Assembly (NCBI RefSeq): GCF_038050405.1
Contig: NZ_CP150901.1
Coordinates: forward strand, 3,286,001 to 3,350,000
Reading direction: 5' to 3'
Length of the DNA: 64,000 nucleotides
DNA from: Paraburkholderia sp. IMGN_8
Lineage (GTDB): Bacteria > Pseudomonadota > Gammaproteobacteria > Burkholderiales > Burkholderiaceae
Shown: positions 35,562 to 44,699 of the stretch, one piece after another
Position numbering within the stretch: the first letter of the stretch is position 1
Layout: every line of letters begins with the position of its first letter
Notes under the pieces: model-generated
What the model saw: only the letters and a program-made list of their open reading frames with translations
Told to the model about the DNA's origin: nothing
Database searches by the model: none
Position numbers and translations under genes: made by a program

Positions 35562-35659
35562 TGCGCACTATTTCCAGTTCCGCCTCCTATGGCCAACGAG
35601 GCAACTGCTAATCTGAGCGGCGGCATCGGTCATGTATTGACGACTTCAGAGGCGAGCGC

Positions 35660-35833
35660 ATGTCTTCCGTGTTGGTGTTCAAGCTCATCCTTCTATCACT
35701 GATCGCGGTCATCGGGTTAGAGTTGCTCGCCCAGCGTCTGCGCCTGCCTCCAGCCGCCGCGTTGCTCGTCGGCGGAGCGGCAATGGCGTTTGTGCCCGGC
35801 CTGCCCCGTGTCGAGTCGCACCGGATTCTGAAA
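35660..35833 (+). pseudogene. N-terminal remnant of a Na+/H+ antiporter
   Basis: The first ~52 residues from the ATG at 35660 (MSSVLVFKLILLSLIAVIGLE, then QRLRLPPAAALLVGGAAMAFVPGLPRVE) look like the first helices of a CPA1/NhaP-type antiporter. After about base 35815 the similarity ends abruptly, and the frame only continues as antisense of the binding-protein gene. More than 400 residues of transporter are missing. This is most simply a gene cut by insertion or deletion whose 3' side was replaced by the neighbouring cassette. The family assignment rests on recognition of this short segment. Confidence 0.65.
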
Positions 35834-36985
35834 CTAGACGCCACTCCCCCCCACCGTCTTGACGCTCTTCCACTGCCCCTGCTGGACCTGAAACAGCGTG
35901 TAGGGCGGCTTGATCAGGTCGCCATACGGATCAAACGTGATCTTGCCCGTCACGCCCGTCACGCTGACCTTCGCAAGACTATCGACAATCTTGGCGCGAT
36001 CGAGTGAATCGGCACCGTGAATCGCCTTGATCATTGCGAGCGCCGCATCATACGCAAACGGCGCATACAGTTCGACATCCTGGTTAAAGCGCGCCTTGTA
36101 ACGCTTGCCGAACTCCTGCGCGGCAGGCAGTTTATCCAGCGCGGGACCCGGCTCCAGATCCTGCGTACCGTCTCCCGCCGTGCCGGAAATCTGCAGGAAA
36201 GCATTGCTCTTCAATGCGCCCGCGCCGAACAACAGTGCCGGCATGCCGAGCGAGCGCATCTGCTTGACGAGCATCGCGCCCTGTTCATCCAGACCGCCAA
36301 AGAAAATCAGATCGACGTTCTTGCTTTTGAGCGTCGTCAGAATGGCGCGAAAATCGACCGCTTTATCATTGGTGAATTCGCGATCCACGATGTTGCCGTT
36401 CGCTTCCTTGGCGCCTTTTTCGAACGCATCCGCGAGTCCTTGCCCGAATGCCGTACGATCGTCGATGATGCCGATGCGCTTCGCCTTCATCTGCTCGACC
36501 ACGAAATGTCCCGCGACGACGCCGCCGATACCGTCATGCCCCATCGTGCGAAACACGTTCTTGTAGCCCTGCTTGGTCAGTTGCGGATTGGTCGAACCCG
36601 GCGTAATCATCGCGACGTTCGCCTGATGGTAGACCGTCGAGGCCGGAATGCTGCACCCCGAGTTGTAGTGGCCGATCACGCCGACAACGCCGTCATCGAC
36701 CAGTTTCTGCGCGACCTGAATCGCCACGCGAGGATCCGCCTGGTCATCCTGAACGTCAAGCACGAACTTGACCGGCTTGCCGCCGACCGTGGGATGCCTG
36801 GCATTCTCTTCATCGAGCGCCAGTTGCGCGCCATACTGCAAATCTTTGCCGACGCGAGCAACCGGGCCGGTCAACGGTCCAACAAATCCAATCTTGACGA
36901 CTTCAGGATCGGCGGCCCACGAGAACGGCGTGTGCGTGCCGAGTGCGAAGACGGCCAGACTCAAAAGCCAATGGCGGCGATTCAT
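35834..36985 (-). CDS. branched-chain amino-acid-type ABC substrate-binding protein
   Basis: A 383-residue LivK/LivJ-like exported protein with signal peptide at 1-24 (ending PFSWAAD). Typical elements are VKIGFVGPLTGPVARVGKD, VVGVIGHYNSGCSIPAS and FGGLDEQGAMLVKQMRSLGM. AAGGAG 6 bases before the ATG at 36985 fixes the start. No livHMGF genes are adjacent, so it must use a transporter encoded elsewhere. It lies downstream of an amino-acid-oxidase-like gene on the same strand (131 bases), so an amino acid or its oxidation product is a likely ligand. Confidence 0.93.
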   Translation of the reverse strand: MNRRHWLLSLAVFALGTHTPFSWAADPEVVKIGFVGPLTGPVARVGKDLQYGAQLALDEENARHPTVGGKPVKFVLDVQDDQADPRVAIQVAQKLVDDGVVGVIGHYNSGCSIPASTVYHQANVAMITPGSTNPQLTKQGYKNVFRTMGHDGIGGVVAGHFVVEQMKAKRIGIIDDRTAFGQGLADAFEKGAKEANGNIVDREFTNDKAVDFRAILTTLKSKNVDLIFFGGLDEQGAMLVKQMRSLGMPALLFGAGALKSNAFLQISGTAGDGTQDLEPGPALDKLPAAQEFGKRYKARFNQDVELYAPFAYDAALAMIKAIHGADSLDRAKIVDSLAKVSVTGVTGKITFDPYGDLIKPPYTLFQVQQGQWKSVKTVGGSGV

Positions 36986-37116
36986 GATGCGCTCCTTGCG
37001 AGATGTCAACGTCGCGCGTTGTGTTGATCGACCGGTCCGATGCGCGACGCGTCGAAACCGTCCTGCGATGCCTGCGGTAAAACGTGACCTTGTGCTGCTA
37101 CGCCCCCCAGCAAAAT

Positions 37117-38346
37117 CTAAAAACGCGTGGCCGCGTACGGCGCGAGATCGAGCGGCGGCGCGCGCCGCGCGATCAGGTCGGCGACGATACGCCCGCTCAC
37201 TCCGGCTAACGTCAATCCAAGATGCTGGTGGCCGAATGCGTAAATCACGCGTTCGCTTGCGCGCGAACGTCCGAGCACCGGCACGCCGTCCGGCAAGGTC
37301 GGGCGAAAGCCGAGCCAACTGTTATCGGGCGTATCGAGCGCGGGCAATGCGCGCTTCGACGAGAACGTCAGCAGGTCGAGCAACGAGCGATTACGCGTCT
37401 CGCTGAAGCCGCCGAGTTCGACCGTCCCCGCGACACGAATACCGTCGCTCATCGGCGTCATGTAAAAGCCACGCTCGGCCCAGCCGACCGGCCGTGAAAT
37501 CAGTTGCTGCGCACCCGGATAGCGCACGTGATAACCGCGCTCGGTGTCGAGCGGCACCGCATCGCCGCATTGTTTGGCGAACTGCGCGGAACGCGCGCCG
37601 GTCGCGATCACGACGTGGCTGAAACGTCGCGCGACACCGTCTACCGTCAGGCTCGCGCCATCGGCAGACGGCTGCACTGCGCTGACGGATGAACGCTCCA
37701 GCTGCAGCCCTTGCGCCGCGAGCCGTTCATAAAGCGCCTGCAAAAAGGCATGCGGATCGGAAAAATGCCAACTATCGCGGAACAGCACACCGCGCTCGAA
37801 AATGGGCGCCAGCGACGGTTCGAGCGCGCGAATGTCATTGCCGGCAAGCACGTCGAACGCGACGCCGAGTTTCTGGCGCAGATCGAGTGCGGCACGCGCG
37901 GCGTCGAACGAAGCGGCATTCGAATACAGATAAAGACACTCGCGCGGCCGTACGAAACGCGCCAGCTCCGCATCCGCCAGCAGCGGCGCGTAACCGTCCT
38001 GCGCATGGGCGAGCAGCGCGGCGAGTGCATAGGCGCTCGCTTCGTAACGGCGCGGCAGCGAACTGATCATGAAGCGCATGAGCCACGGCGCCAGATGCGG
38101 CAGATACTGCCAGCGCAACCGGAACGGACTGTCGCTCGACAACAGGAAGCGCGGCAAATCGCGGAACACGGACGGGTTGTTCACCGGAATGCACGCGTAG
38201 TGCGCGAACGTCCCGGCATTGCCGAACGACGCGCCCTGCCCCACGCCGGACGGATCGAACAGCGTGACGCGATGACCGTCGCGCATCAGCGACGCGGCGC
38301 TCGCGAGGCCGATGAATCCCGCTCCGACGATAGCGATGTCCGGCAT
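37117..38346 (-). CDS. FAD-dependent D-amino-acid dehydrogenase-like oxidoreductase
   Basis: A 409-residue DAO-fold enzyme. The FAD dinucleotide-binding motif is IAIVGAGFIGLASAASLMRDG at the N-terminus, followed by SVGQGASFGNAG-like DadA features (GVGQGASFGNAGTFA). The C-terminal FGHQHLGLTLAGVSGRIVADL contacts the flavin. The start at 38346 is close behind an AGGGCGGAAG site. It is divergent from the MocR regulator, which often controls amino-acid or amine metabolism, and lies upstream of a LivK-like binding protein. D-amino acid or hydroxyproline oxidation is the best guess. The exact substrate is not visible. Confidence 0.9.
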   Translation of the reverse strand: MPDIAIVGAGFIGLASAASLMRDGHRVTLFDPSGVGQGASFGNAGTFAHYACIPVNNPSVFRDLPRFLLSSDSPFRLRWQYLPHLAPWLMRFMISSLPRRYEASAYALAALLAHAQDGYAPLLADAELARFVRPRECLYLYSNAASFDAARAALDLRQKLGVAFDVLAGNDIRALEPSLAPIFERGVLFRDSWHFSDPHAFLQALYERLAAQGLQLERSSVSAVQPSADGASLTVDGVARRFSHVVIATGARSAQFAKQCGDAVPLDTERGYHVRYPGAQQLISRPVGWAERGFYMTPMSDGIRVAGTVELGGFSETRNRSLLDLLTFSSKRALPALDTPDNSWLGFRPTLPDGVPVLGRSRASERVIYAFGHQHLGLTLAGVSGRIVADLIARRAPPLDLAPYAATRF

Positions 38347-38538
38347 TACTTCCGCCCTTCCAGCGTTTGTGCGCCGATCCGCGCGAGATATCCGGTGGCG
38401 GGGCCGCCGAGTTGCCGGCTGGCCTCGGGTGCGGCGGGCTGTAGAAAGCGCATCGAAAAACTCCTGCTGAGGGATCCTGGGCGCTGCCCGGCAGCGCTTC
38501 GAAGGACGCGCCACCGGACAAACTCTGACATCTAGAAT

Positions 38539-38693
38539 CACACAATATTTTTTTGTGTGCAATTAAAACGCGCCTTGTGTGGTCCTGGCACTTTCCCTGG
38601 ATGGGCATGGGTGCAGTCCTTGCGGTGTGTCGCGGCTTTGCCGCCATCTGCCAGGAACCCCGCCGGCTGAGGCTTGCAGTCAGGCTTGTGTGG
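38539..38693. promoter_or_regulatory. MocR operator region with repeated TTGTGTG boxes
   Basis: Direct copies of TTGTGTG(G/C) start at 38553, 38575 and 38686. The first is also the right arm of a CACACAA-N7-TTGTGTG inverted repeat (38539-38559). The last leads into TATAGAAT, a likely -10 for the regulator gene. Direct-repeat sites in the divergent region are typical of MocR regulators. The rest of the 412-base gap holds no gene. Confidence 0.7.
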
Positions 38694-38758
38694 TATAGAA
38701 TCGGCACACATCCGCAAAACTGCGGACAAAGACGATTTTGTATGGAGACATCTGACTT

Positions 38759-40162
38759 ATGGCTTCTGGCAAGGACGCGGCGCAACGCGCCAACGGTGCG
38801 CCGGCGCGGGCGAAGCGCTCCACGTATGTCGAGGTGTCCAGTTCGATCGAGAACGAGATTCGCAGCGGCGTTTACCCGCCCGGCAGCCGTCTGCCGCCAC
38901 AGCGGCAACTCGCGACGGAGCTGGGCATCAACGTATCGACGGTCTCGCGCGCGTACAAGGAATTGCAGTTGCGCGGGCTGGTCATCGGCAGCAAACGGCG
39001 CGGCTCGCTCGTCACGGGCGGCGCAATGCCGAGCGTCGAGCCCGCGCATGCGGCGAGCAACGCGGCGATCGATTTGACCGTCAACCGGCCGGCCACCGGC
39101 GAATTTCTCACCTGCCTCGCGCGCACGCTCGCGGACTTGCCGCAGGATCCGCGCTTCCCGCAACTGCAGGAATACCAGCCGCCACAGGGGCCATCATGGG
39201 CGCGCGCCGCCGGCGCTCGCTGGATCGCCGCGCCGGGCTTTGCGCCGGCGGCCGATCACGTGGTCGTGACAAGCGGTGCGCAGCACGGTTTGTATGCGGT
39301 GCTGAACAGCCTGATCGGCACGGACGGCGTGATCCTCGCCGATCGACTCACCTACTACGGGCTGAAAGCACTCGCGCCGGTTTTCCAGTTCGAAATCGTC
39401 GGCATTCCGAGCGACCGCGACGGTCTGCTGACCGACGAGGTCGAAGCCGCATGCCGGCGTATGCCGGTGAAAGCCATCTTCACGGTGCCGAATCTGCAGA
39501 ACCCGACTGTCACGACGATGAGTCTCGAGCGCCGCATGGCGCTCGTCGACATTGCGCGCCGGCATGGCGTGGCGATCATCGAGGACGACGTCTATGGGCC
39601 GCTGGTGTCGCAGCGTTTGCCGACGATCGCAAGCCTTTGTCCGGAACTGACGTTTCATATCGGCGCCACCTCGAAGATCCTCGCGCCCGGGTTGCGGCTC
39701 GGCTATCTGCTCAGTCCGCCGGACAGTTCCGCGCTCTGCGCGGAGGCCGTGCGCACCACCGCATGGATGCCCGCGCCGATGTCCATGCTGATCGCGTCGA
39801 TCTGGATCGAGGACGGCACCGCGCGCCACATCATGGACGCGCAGCTTGCCGAAATTCGCGCGCGCCAGGATCTCGCGCGGGAGCTGCTGCCGCAGGAGTT
39901 GCTGCAGACCGATCCGGCGTGCATGTTCGTGTGGCTCAAGTTGCCGCCGCCCTGGCGTGCGGATGATTTCGCCGCGAACGCAAAGGCACGCGGCGTGGTG
40001 GTGATGCCATCGTCGGCGTTTGCCGTCGACCGGTCCGAAATCGAGCACGGTGTGCGGATCAATCTCGCGTGCGCGACGAGCCGCGATCAACTGGTGAGCG
40101 CGCTACGGCTCTTGACGGGGACACTCAAAGACCGCCCGCGAGCGCTGTTCGGGACGATCTGA
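38759..40162 (+). CDS. MocR/PdxR-type regulator (GntR-aminotransferase fusion)
   Basis: A 467-residue fusion. The GntR winged helix covers residues about 20-87 (GSRLPPQRQLATELGINVSTVSRAY). A fold-type-I aminotransferase-like domain covers about 105-455, with the PLP-anchoring Lys306 in GATSKILAPGLRLGYL and the Asp in IIEDDVYG. Such proteins sense PLP or amino compounds and usually control a divergent gene, here the FAD oxidoreductase. The start at 38759 has GGAGA about 9 bases upstream. The terminus is normal. Confidence 0.94.
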   Translation: MASGKDAAQRANGAPARAKRSTYVEVSSSIENEIRSGVYPPGSRLPPQRQLATELGINVSTVSRAYKELQLRGLVIGSKRRGSLVTGGAMPSVEPAHAASNAAIDLTVNRPATGEFLTCLARTLADLPQDPRFPQLQEYQPPQGPSWARAAGARWIAAPGFAPAADHVVVTSGAQHGLYAVLNSLIGTDGVILADRLTYYGLKALAPVFQFEIVGIPSDRDGLLTDEVEAACRRMPVKAIFTVPNLQNPTVTTMSLERRMALVDIARRHGVAIIEDDVYGPLVSQRLPTIASLCPELTFHIGATSKILAPGLRLGYLLSPPDSSALCAEAVRTTAWMPAPMSMLIASIWIEDGTARHIMDAQLAEIRARQDLARELLPQELLQTDPACMFVWLKLPPPWRADDFAANAKARGVVVMPSSAFAVDRSEIEHGVRINLACATSRDQLVSALRLLTGTLKDRPRALFGTI

Positions 40163-40199
40163 TCCCGGCGACCCGCTAAACCGATATGGCGAAGGGCAA

Positions 40200-41273
40200 C
40201 TACATGCCGCCGTTCTCGACGGTGCGGCCTTCCGCACGCCAGCGAAGCATGCCGCCGGCGAGGTTGGCGACGGCCTCGAATCCTGCCTGCCGCAGGATCG
40301 CAGTGGCTTGCGCTGAACGTCCGCCGGCCCGGCAGACCGTCACGATCGGGCGCTCCCGCGCAAGCTCGCTGGCCCGCCCGGCCAGCTCGCCAAGTGAAAT
40401 GAGCCGGGCTTCAGGAATGCGCCCGAGCGGCCCATCGAACTCAGCGGGCTCGCGCACGTCGACGATCTGGACCGAACCGGGATTTTCCTCGAGCCATTGC
40501 GGATCGATTTCCCAGATGCCCGCAAAGGTGTACGTCAGCGGCGCCCAATCGGGTTCGGCCATTTGCGTGGGATCGCTCACGGCGACACCGCACTTCAGGT
40601 TCGCCGGCACGGCTACGTCGATCTGTCTGGGATGCGGCAAGCGCAGATTCGTCATATAGACGGCGAAATCGTCTTCGCAGAGTTCACCGCCCAGACGCGG
40701 ATTGAAGTGCCGCTCCTCGCCCGCACTCGTGACGGTCAGACCGCGATAATCGTGGGCCGGATAAAGCAGGCATGTGTCGGGCAGCGTGAAAATCTGCTCG
40801 TGGACCGCCCGGAACATCGCGCGCGCGTCGCCGTGCTGAAAATCCGTCCGGCCCGTTCCGCGAATCAACAGACAATCGCCGGTAAACGCCATGCTCTCGT
40901 CGTCGAGTACGAGGCTGATGCATCCATTCGTATGACCAGGCGTTGCGCGCACGGTCAGGTACCGTGCGCCGAATCCGCACCTGTCGCCGTGGCTCAGATA
41001 GCGGTCCGCGCCCTCTGCGCCGCTCGCGGCCGATATCGCAATCTGGCTGCCCGTGCGGCGCTTGTGCATCCACGCACCGGTCACGTGATCGGCGTGGACG
41101 TGGGTGTCGATGGTGTAAAGCAGGCGCAATCGAAGCTCGTCGATCAGTGCCGTATCCCGGCGTGCCTGCTCGAATACCGGATCGATCAGCACGGTTTCTC
41201 CCGTTGTGCTATCGGCGAGAAGATACGTGTAGGTGGAAGATTGCTGGTCGAATAATTGCCGGAAAATCAGCAC
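40200..41273 (-). CDS. persulfide dioxygenase-rhodanese fusion
   Basis: A 357-residue cytoplasmic enzyme that joins an ETHE1-like iron dioxygenase (about 1-235) to a rhodanese domain (about 255-350). Metal and fold residues are His58, His60, Asp62 and His63 in THVHADH, then TPGHTNGC and the GDCLLIRG loop. The rhodanese catalytic cysteine is Cys314 in VCRAGGRSAQ. The dioxygenase oxidises glutathione persulfide to sulfite, and the rhodanese moves sulfane sulfur between thiosulfate and glutathione. The arrangement is the same as the characterised fusion from Paraburkholderia phytofirmans. Sulfide detoxification is the likely role. A BigR-type regulator is not adjacent. Confidence 0.95.
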   Translation of the reverse strand: MLIFRQLFDQQSSTYTYLLADSTTGETVLIDPVFEQARRDTALIDELRLRLLYTIDTHVHADHVTGAWMHKRRTGSQIAISAASGAEGADRYLSHGDRCGFGARYLTVRATPGHTNGCISLVLDDESMAFTGDCLLIRGTGRTDFQHGDARAMFRAVHEQIFTLPDTCLLYPAHDYRGLTVTSAGEERHFNPRLGGELCEDDFAVYMTNLRLPHPRQIDVAVPANLKCGVAVSDPTQMAEPDWAPLTYTFAGIWEIDPQWLEENPGSVQIVDVREPAEFDGPLGRIPEARLISLGELAGRASELARERPIVTVCRAGGRSAQATAILRQAGFEAVANLAGGMLRWRAEGRTVENGGM

Positions 41274-41429
41274 AATTGCACTCCGTCGCCCGCGCCTGCG
41301 AGCCCTTTGACGGCGGCGGCAGAACCGGTGCCGCCAAACCGCCCTGCAAGCAGCAGGATTACCAGGATTCGCGGCGCGTGCCGGCCCGAATCAATCGCCC
41401 GGCACTCGCCGCCCCGTTCAGCCAGGCCG

Positions 41430-42083
41430 CTACTGTGGTTGTTGCACGTACCGCAGATACGGCTTCAAGGTTTTGAAACCCTGTGGATATTTCTTCTTTG
41501 CGTCATCGTCCGAAACGGATGTCGGAATGATGACGTCTTCGCCCGGTTTCCAGTTTACCGGCGTCGCCACCGTGTGTTTCGCGTTGAGCTGCAGCGAATC
41601 GAGCAAACGCAGCACCTCGTCGAAATTGCGGCCCGCGCTCATCGGATACACGAGCATCGCCTTGACCTTCTTGTCGGGTCCGATGAGGAACACGGAGCGC
41701 ACCGTCGCGTTGTCCACCGCGGTGCGCGCGCCGCCGCTCGCGTTCGGGTGAATCATGTCATAGAGCTTCGCGACATTCAGATCCGCGTCGCCGATCAACG
41801 GGTAGTTGATTGCGTGTCCCTGCGTTTCTTCGATGTCCTTCAGCCATTTCTGGTGATCGCTGACGGGATCCACGCTCAGTCCGATAATTTTGGTGTTGCG
41901 CTTGTCGAACTCCGGCTTGAGCCCCGCCATGTATCCCAACTCAGTGGTGCAAACGGGCGTGAAGTCCTTTGGATGCGAGAACAGGATCGCCCACTGGTCG
42001 CCGATCCATTCGTGAAAACGGATCGTCCCCTCGGTAGTTTCGGCGGTGAAATCGGGAGCGTCTTCTCCTAATCGAATCGACAT
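41430..42083 (-). CDS. 1-Cys peroxiredoxin (Prx6 type)
   Basis: A 217-residue thiol peroxidase. The peroxidatic Cys45 is in the motif DFTPVCTTE. No resolving cysteine is seen in the C-terminus, placing it in the 1-Cys Prx6 group, whose long C-terminal domain (VNWKPGEDVIIPTSVSDDDA) is present. The ATG at 42083 is chosen over the ATG at 42089 because GGAGG stands 6 bases before it. It lies downstream of nothing related on the right and next to the persulfide dioxygenase on the left, so both may handle reactive sulfur or peroxide stress. Confidence 0.95.
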   Translation of the reverse strand: MSIRLGEDAPDFTAETTEGTIRFHEWIGDQWAILFSHPKDFTPVCTTELGYMAGLKPEFDKRNTKIIGLSVDPVSDHQKWLKDIEETQGHAINYPLIGDADLNVAKLYDMIHPNASGGARTAVDNATVRSVFLIGPDKKVKAMLVYPMSAGRNFDEVLRLLDSLQLNAKHTVATPVNWKPGEDVIIPTSVSDDDAKKKYPQGFKTLKPYLRYVQQPQ

Positions 42084-42397
42084 ATTCATCCTCCATGTGA
42101 CGGGTGCGCCGAGGTACCACCGCCGCTGTCAGAGCGACGGCGCCTGGCTGCCTGGGTTGTAGTCAGATCATTGGTTTGATTCACGATCGACCGCCGGCTG
42201 GTCGGACTGTTCATCAGGCAGTCCGCGGGAGAATCATTCGCGAACGCAGCGGATTCAGAGCCCCGTTCCAATCGCCGTGATGCGGGAGGTCGCGTTTATA
42301 GCGTAGAACAAAAAAAGACGTTCACTGCGGTTATCCTGCAATGCAGGGCGAACCCGCCAGCCGTTGCGGCGACGGGATACTCGCAGCGGGGCCGATA
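42084..42397. other. gap between peroxiredoxin and DUF1445 gene
   Basis: A 314-base stretch without a supported gene. It contains the peroxiredoxin promoter at its left side. I see no repeat or RNA structure of note. Confidence 0.5.
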
Positions 42398-43225
42398 TTA
42401 CCGAATCAGCGTCAGATCTTCCGTCCTTACATCGCAGACCAGCATGTAACCGGGGGCATGAGTGATGCATATCGGCGGCCGCGCTTTCACCGCCGCTGCC
42501 TGAGGTGTGACTCCGCAGCCCCAGAATACGGGGATCTCACCCGCGCGGATTTCAGTCGGCTCGCCCTCATCGGGCACGTCCACATTCGCGATCCCGATCA
42601 GCGCCGGATCGCCCATATGGACCGGCGCACCATGCGCGCCCGGCAGCGGCCGGCAAACCTCATAGGCGATTGCCGCCTCGGCCGGCGTATACGGCCGCAT
42701 CGACACGACCATCGGTCCGCGAAAAGCGCCCACGGATTTCGTCTGAATAGAGGTGCGGTACATCGGAACGACCTTGCCTTCGTCCACGTGCCGCACGCGC
42801 AAACCTGCCGATTCCAGAGCGTGCTCGAAGGACAGCGAACAACCGAGCACAAAACCCACGAAGTCCTCCTGCCAGATCGCGGAGATATCTTCCAGCTCCT
42901 CCACGAGCACGCCATCGCGCCAGACCAGATAGCGTGGAATGTCGGTGCGCAGGTCGATGTCGTCGCCCAGCATCGGAACAAGACTGCTCCCCACCTCGGT
43001 CATGCCGATGAGCGGACAAGGCGTGGGATTGGCACGGCAATACTCGATGAATTCGCCAGCCCACGACTGCGGCAGAATCACGAGGTTGCCCTGTGCGAAG
43101 CCGGGCGCCATACCGCTCGTGTTGCCGTTGAAGCCGGCGCGAATGCGAGCTCTTGCGCCGCGAGGCGTAGATGCCCAGCCGGGCAAGGTTCTCCCGGGCG
43201 GCGATTCGCTGATTGCCTGGTTCAT
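42398..43225 (-). CDS. DUF1445 / D-glutamate cyclase-family protein (YcsI-like)
   Basis: A 275-residue cytoplasmic protein of the putative hydro-lyase family (DUF1445), related to the N-terminal half of vertebrate D-glutamate cyclase. Family landmarks are LPQSWAGEFIEYCRANPTPCPLIGMTEVG, DIDLRTDIPRYLVWRDG, the FVLGCSLSFEHALESAG segment with its Cys, and ITHAPGYMLVCD at the C-terminus. The start at 43225 is the first Met before the family's N-terminus. Upstream frame sequence overlaps the transporter gene and is not coding. In Bacillus the homologue ycsI lies in the 5-oxoprolinase operon, as here. Formation of 5-oxoproline from D-glutamate is a plausible but unproven role. Confidence 0.88.
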   Translation of the reverse strand: MNQAISESPPGRTLPGWASTPRGARARIRAGFNGNTSGMAPGFAQGNLVILPQSWAGEFIEYCRANPTPCPLIGMTEVGSSLVPMLGDDIDLRTDIPRYLVWRDGVLVEELEDISAIWQEDFVGFVLGCSLSFEHALESAGLRVRHVDEGKVVPMYRTSIQTKSVGAFRGPMVVSMRPYTPAEAAIAYEVCRPLPGAHGAPVHMGDPALIGIANVDVPDEGEPTEIRAGEIPVFWGCGVTPQAAAVKARPPICITHAPGYMLVCDVRTEDLTLIR

Positions 43226-43287
43226 AACCGCGTCTTCAAGTCGGAGTGGGTTGATATTGGGTTGAAGTTCGCACAGTGCGATTGCCT

Positions 43288-44610
43288 TTACAGCAACGAG
43301 GCATCCGCCGTTTCGCGGGTCCTGGCAAGCGTCAACAAACCGACTGCCACGGCGCCGACGAGCAGGAACGCGGGACTCAGCAGATTGCCGGTCTTTCCGA
43401 TCAGCGCGGTCGCAATGTAAGGCGTCACGCCGCCGCCGAGAATGGCGCCGAAATTGAAGCTGAAGGCCATCCCGGTGTAACGCACCCGTGTCGGGAATTG
43501 CTCGGCGTAGGTCGGATATCCCACCGATTGAACGACCGGCATCGGCAGCGCGACGATAAACATCGCGAGGAAGGCGAGAGCGAGATTCTGATGGTTCATG
43601 AGCATCATCATCGGGAACACCAGCACGATGTATCCGACAAAGCCGATCGCAAGCACGCGACGGCGTCCGATGCGGTCGGAAAGCCCTCCCCACACCGGCA
43701 TCAGCACAGCCATCGAGATGCTGACGATCGACATGATCCAGTAGACGCTCGTCTTGTCGTACTTCAGGTACGTGGTCATGTAGATGTTCATGAAGACGAA
43801 ACCCACCCAGTAGCCGGCGTTCTGTCCAAACGAAATCAGGAACACTTTCAGCATGGCGGCACGATGGTGCGCGAACACTTCCGTGAGCGGCGCTTTCAGC
43901 GGCTCGCTGTGTTCGAGGGTCTTCCTGAAGGCGACGGACTCCTCCACGCGTTTGCGCACATAGGCCGACACCAGCACAAGCGGAACAGCCGCAAGGAATG
44001 GAATCCGCCAGCCCCAGTCGTGCAACTGCGACGAACTGATGGCAGCCGTAGTCAGCCCGCACACTGCCGCGGCAAGCGCGCCACCCAGCGCCACACCGAC
44101 CGGCGTGAACGCGCCATAAAATCCGCGGCGTCCGCGAGGCGCCGATTCAGCGACATAAGCGGCTGCCCCGGTCACTTCCGCGCCCGAGAAAAACCCCTGC
44201 GCGAGACGCACGACCAGAAGCGCAGCCGGAGCGAAGACACCTGCGCTCGCCGCCGTCGGCAGCAGGCCGACGACAGCGGTCGCAATACCCATGCCGATAA
44301 CGGTCACCAGCAAGATGGCGCGGCGCCCGAGCTTGTCGCCAAGGCGTCCCAGCACGATTCCGCCGACGGGTCGCATGAGGAATGCGCTGCCGAAGATCGC
44401 GAGGATCGAGAGCAGCGCTGCGGTCGGATTGTCCGACGGGAAGAACAGCGGTCCGATTACCGCGGCCATGTAACCGTAGACGCCGAATTCGTAGTACTCG
44501 ATCGCGGTTCCGACGGCCGCAGCGGTCGCGGCCTTGCGAGCGACGTGTTTGGTCGAAAGAGATGCGGGCGGAATGTCTGCGTCAAAAGTGGCGGTTGGGA
44601 CGTGGGGCAT
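43288..44610 (-). CDS. MHS-family metabolite:H+ symporter (MFS)
   Basis: A 440-residue transporter with 12 predicted helices. The MHS subfamily signature is in the first loop: GTAIEYYEFGVYGYMAAVIGPLFFPSDNPT, then motif A GRLGDKLGRRAILL, and later GGLSDRIGRRRVLA. It lies between the 5-oxoprolinase subunits and the DUF1445 gene on the same strand, so uptake of 5-oxoproline, glutamate or a related acid is likely. It is 62 bases from the DUF1445 gene and 89 from pxpC. The true substrate needs testing. Confidence 0.93.
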   Translation of the reverse strand: MPHVPTATFDADIPPASLSTKHVARKAATAAAVGTAIEYYEFGVYGYMAAVIGPLFFPSDNPTAALLSILAIFGSAFLMRPVGGIVLGRLGDKLGRRAILLVTVIGMGIATAVVGLLPTAASAGVFAPAALLVVRLAQGFFSGAEVTGAAAYVAESAPRGRRGFYGAFTPVGVALGGALAAAVCGLTTAAISSSQLHDWGWRIPFLAAVPLVLVSAYVRKRVEESVAFRKTLEHSEPLKAPLTEVFAHHRAAMLKVFLISFGQNAGYWVGFVFMNIYMTTYLKYDKTSVYWIMSIVSISMAVLMPVWGGLSDRIGRRRVLAIGFVGYIVLVFPMMMLMNHQNLALAFLAMFIVALPMPVVQSVGYPTYAEQFPTRVRYTGMAFSFNFGAILGGGVTPYIATALIGKTGNLLSPAFLLVGAVAVGLLTLARTRETADASLL

Positions 44611-44699
44611 TTTGCGTTCCGTTGTGAGGATGAAAGATGGACTACGTCCCGCCGAGGTTGCGGATGAAATCGCGATTGAAGCCGCGATTCAGATCGCGA

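Noticed and set aside
43226..44062. Upstream extension of the DUF1445 frame into the transporter gene
   Set aside because: The extension lies within another coding sequence on the same strand. The family N-terminus begins at the Met at 43225.
43276..44667. 463-codon plus-strand frame opposite the MHS transporter
   Set aside because: Arg/His/Glu-rich antisense shadow with no homology features.
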